From Synergistaceae bacterium (GTDB lineage Bacteria > Synergistota > Synergistia > Synergistales > Aminobacteriaceae), in contig JAFYBQ010000029.1 in assembly GCA_017540085.1 (NCBI GenBank), forward strand, positions 1 through 64,000: 64,000 nt of DNA, read 5' to 3'. Positions 63,133 through 64,000 of this stretch are shown here, in pieces. Under the pieces are notes generated by a model. That model searched no databases, was not told the origin of the DNA, and saw nothing but the letters and a program-made list of their open reading frames with translations. The translations under genes and the position numbers were made by a program. How positions within the stretch are numbered: the stretch's first letter is position 1; every line of letters starts with the position of its first letter.

Positions 63133-63894
63133 CTAATTCTTGTGGCTGACTGCCTCGTCTCTTGCTTCAGGCTTCAGAATCCACTGCCCCCAGTCAAAAT
63201 GAATCAGTCCGCTCACAATATACAGCGCGAAAAGGAACAGCGGCGCACCCTTCTTCAGGAACACGAACGACAGCACCATCATCGAGAACAGCGCAAGGCA
63301 TTTCACACCGTCAGCAGTCTTCTTAGTCAGCTTCTTCATGTTCGCGTAGGGTATGCTCGAAATCATAAGGAATCCCGTAAATGCCATCACCCCGGCCATG
63401 ACCCACGCAGGAAGATTCACACCCGCTATCACGAATGACGACACAAACAGCCCCCCCGCAGGACACGGAAGCCCCTGAAACGGCCCGGGTACATGCACAA
63501 CGTTGAACCGCGCAAGCCTCAGTGCCACGCAAAGCGCAAAGAAACACGCCACCACAACGCCCGCAATATTCAGACTCCGCGCCGAGACCTGATACAGCAA
63601 TATTGCCGGAGCAACTCCGAAACTCACGAGATCCGCAAGGCTGTCGAACTCCATCCCGAACTGTGAGCCGCCGCCAAGCATACGCGCAACTTTCCCGTCA
63701 AAACCGTCAAATATCACCGCGAAAAACACAAGCCACGCCGCAGGAATATACCGCCCGTGAAGAGTCATTATCAGCGAGAAGAGTCCGCAGAGAAGATTCC
63801 CGCTTGTTACCATATTCGGAAGTATGTGCCTGAACTCCATAGGCTTCTTCCCTTTCCTGCCCATTATCCGCCGTATTCTCAGAAAATCCTTCAA
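63133..63894 (-). CDS. pssA: CDP-diacylglycerol-serine O-phosphatidyltransferase
   Basis: A 253-residue membrane enzyme making phosphatidylserine from CDP-diacylglycerol and serine. The CDP-alcohol signature appears as DGFDGKVARMLGGGSQFGMEFDSLAD (D-G-x-x-D-G-x-x-A-R-x8-G-x3-D-x3-D). Six to eight transmembrane segments follow. The first start is a TTG at 63894 that overlaps the psd stop; the ATG at residue 11 (MGRKGKK) is an alternative. With psd it makes phosphatidylethanolamine. Confidence 0.95.
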   Translation of the reverse strand: MKDFLRIRRIMGRKGKKPMEFRHILPNMVTSGNLLCGLFSLIMTLHGRYIPAAWLVFFAVIFDGFDGKVARMLGGGSQFGMEFDSLADLVSFGVAPAILLYQVSARSLNIAGVVVACFFALCVALRLARFNVVHVPGPFQGLPCPAGGLFVSSFVIAGVNLPAWVMAGVMAFTGFLMISSIPYANMKKLTKKTADGVKCLALFSMMVLSFVFLKKGAPLFLFALYIVSGLIHFDWGQWILKPEARDEAVSHKN

Positions 63895-64000
63895 CCTTTT
63901 ATCACTCCTATCAAACTTTCTCCGGCCTTAACATTCTCGCCGGGCTTCACACGTATCACTGTATCACCGGGCATGTACAAGTCAACCCTAGAGCCTAGCT
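63891..64000 (-). CDS. psd: Phosphatidylserine decarboxylase, C-terminal end (partial)
   Basis: The frame is open to the window edge and ends with TGA at 63891-63893. The 35 visible residues begin LGSRVDLYMPGDTVIRVKPG and end GESLIGVIKG, as in PSD alpha chains, just after the catalytic LGST-type (here LGSR-preceded) site. The gene converts phosphatidylserine to phosphatidylethanolamine and overlaps the pssA start. Confidence 0.85.
   Translation of the reverse strand, partial: LGSRVDLYMPGDTVIRVKPGENVKAGESLIGVIKG

Overview
The window reads as a chromosomal segment of a Gram-negative (diderm) anaerobe of the phylum Synergistota. The best marker is the C-terminal tail of two exported proteins (26188..28575 and 48265..49905): a Ser/Gly run, a Gly-Cys or Cys-Asp/Cys-Ser step, a hydrophobic helix and a basic end, which matches the Synerg-CTERM sorting signal. 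LPS transport genes (lptA-like, lptB), flagellar chaperones, two solute-uptake styles (Liv amino-acid and CUT2 sugar ABC systems), class II fumarase, pyruvate phosphate dikinase and an oxygen-sensitive 2-hydroxyacyl-CoA dehydratase-type cluster fit an anaerobic, peptide- and sugar-using gut or rumen bacterium. The phylum call is inference from these families, not from a marker-gene tree.

Layout. 1-812: decayed IS256 transposase pieces. 813-4675 (minus): translation/secretion operon ylxM-ffh-rpsP-khpA-trmD-rplS, driven by a near-perfect promoter that seems to give a leaderless ylxM message. 4731-6114: a solo TnpB (IS200/IS605-type) element inserted just upstream of that promoter. 6159-16420: mixed housekeeping genes (SGNH hydrolase, M48 protease, flgN-like/fliS, gyrB, licD-like, thioesterase, hpf, a divergent aroB relative with a terminator-bearing leader, larE, tRNA-Ser, citC). 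16493-18805: pepP, a DUF4268 gene and an mrr gene reduced to its two ends. 18828-21899: rlmCD-lptB-lptA. 21958-26072: fumC and a yedF / activator ATPase / hydroxyacyl-CoA dehydratase-like set. 26188-34539: surface protein, ileS, ppdK. 34680-41170 (plus): tRNA-Glu, a giant acidic repeat protein, ftsY, an unknown gene, a DUF4416 gene, a deleted NADAR gene and a hendecad-repeat coiled-coil protein. 41206-46059: livF, a livMG fusion, livH and livK. 46122-49905: two DUF3089 hydrolase paralogues and a subtilase. 49927-60590: MATE transporter and two divergent sugar ABC operons sharing a short promoter region. 60790-63015: wreckage of a membrane-NAD-binding-RyR gene followed by a TIR-domain gene, a likely former immunity locus. 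63133-64000: pssA and the end of psd.

Three themes recur. First, defence-like and accessory genes (IS256, mrr, NADAR, RyR, TIR) have been lost by internal deletions that join the gene ends, by single-base frameshifts or by in-frame stops, while housekeeping neighbours are intact. Second, a GC-rich palindromic repeat family has entered coding regions in frame, within the ffh GTPase domain and at the livG end, as well as the ileS-ppdK gap. Third, livK and the two DUF3089 genes carry almost the same promoter, leader and signal-peptide segment, as if an expression/secretion cassette had been duplicated. Two intact systems also stand out: the TnpB element, whose ORF stop codon and predicted RNA guide both lie in host DNA, and the YedF/double-cubane-type cluster.
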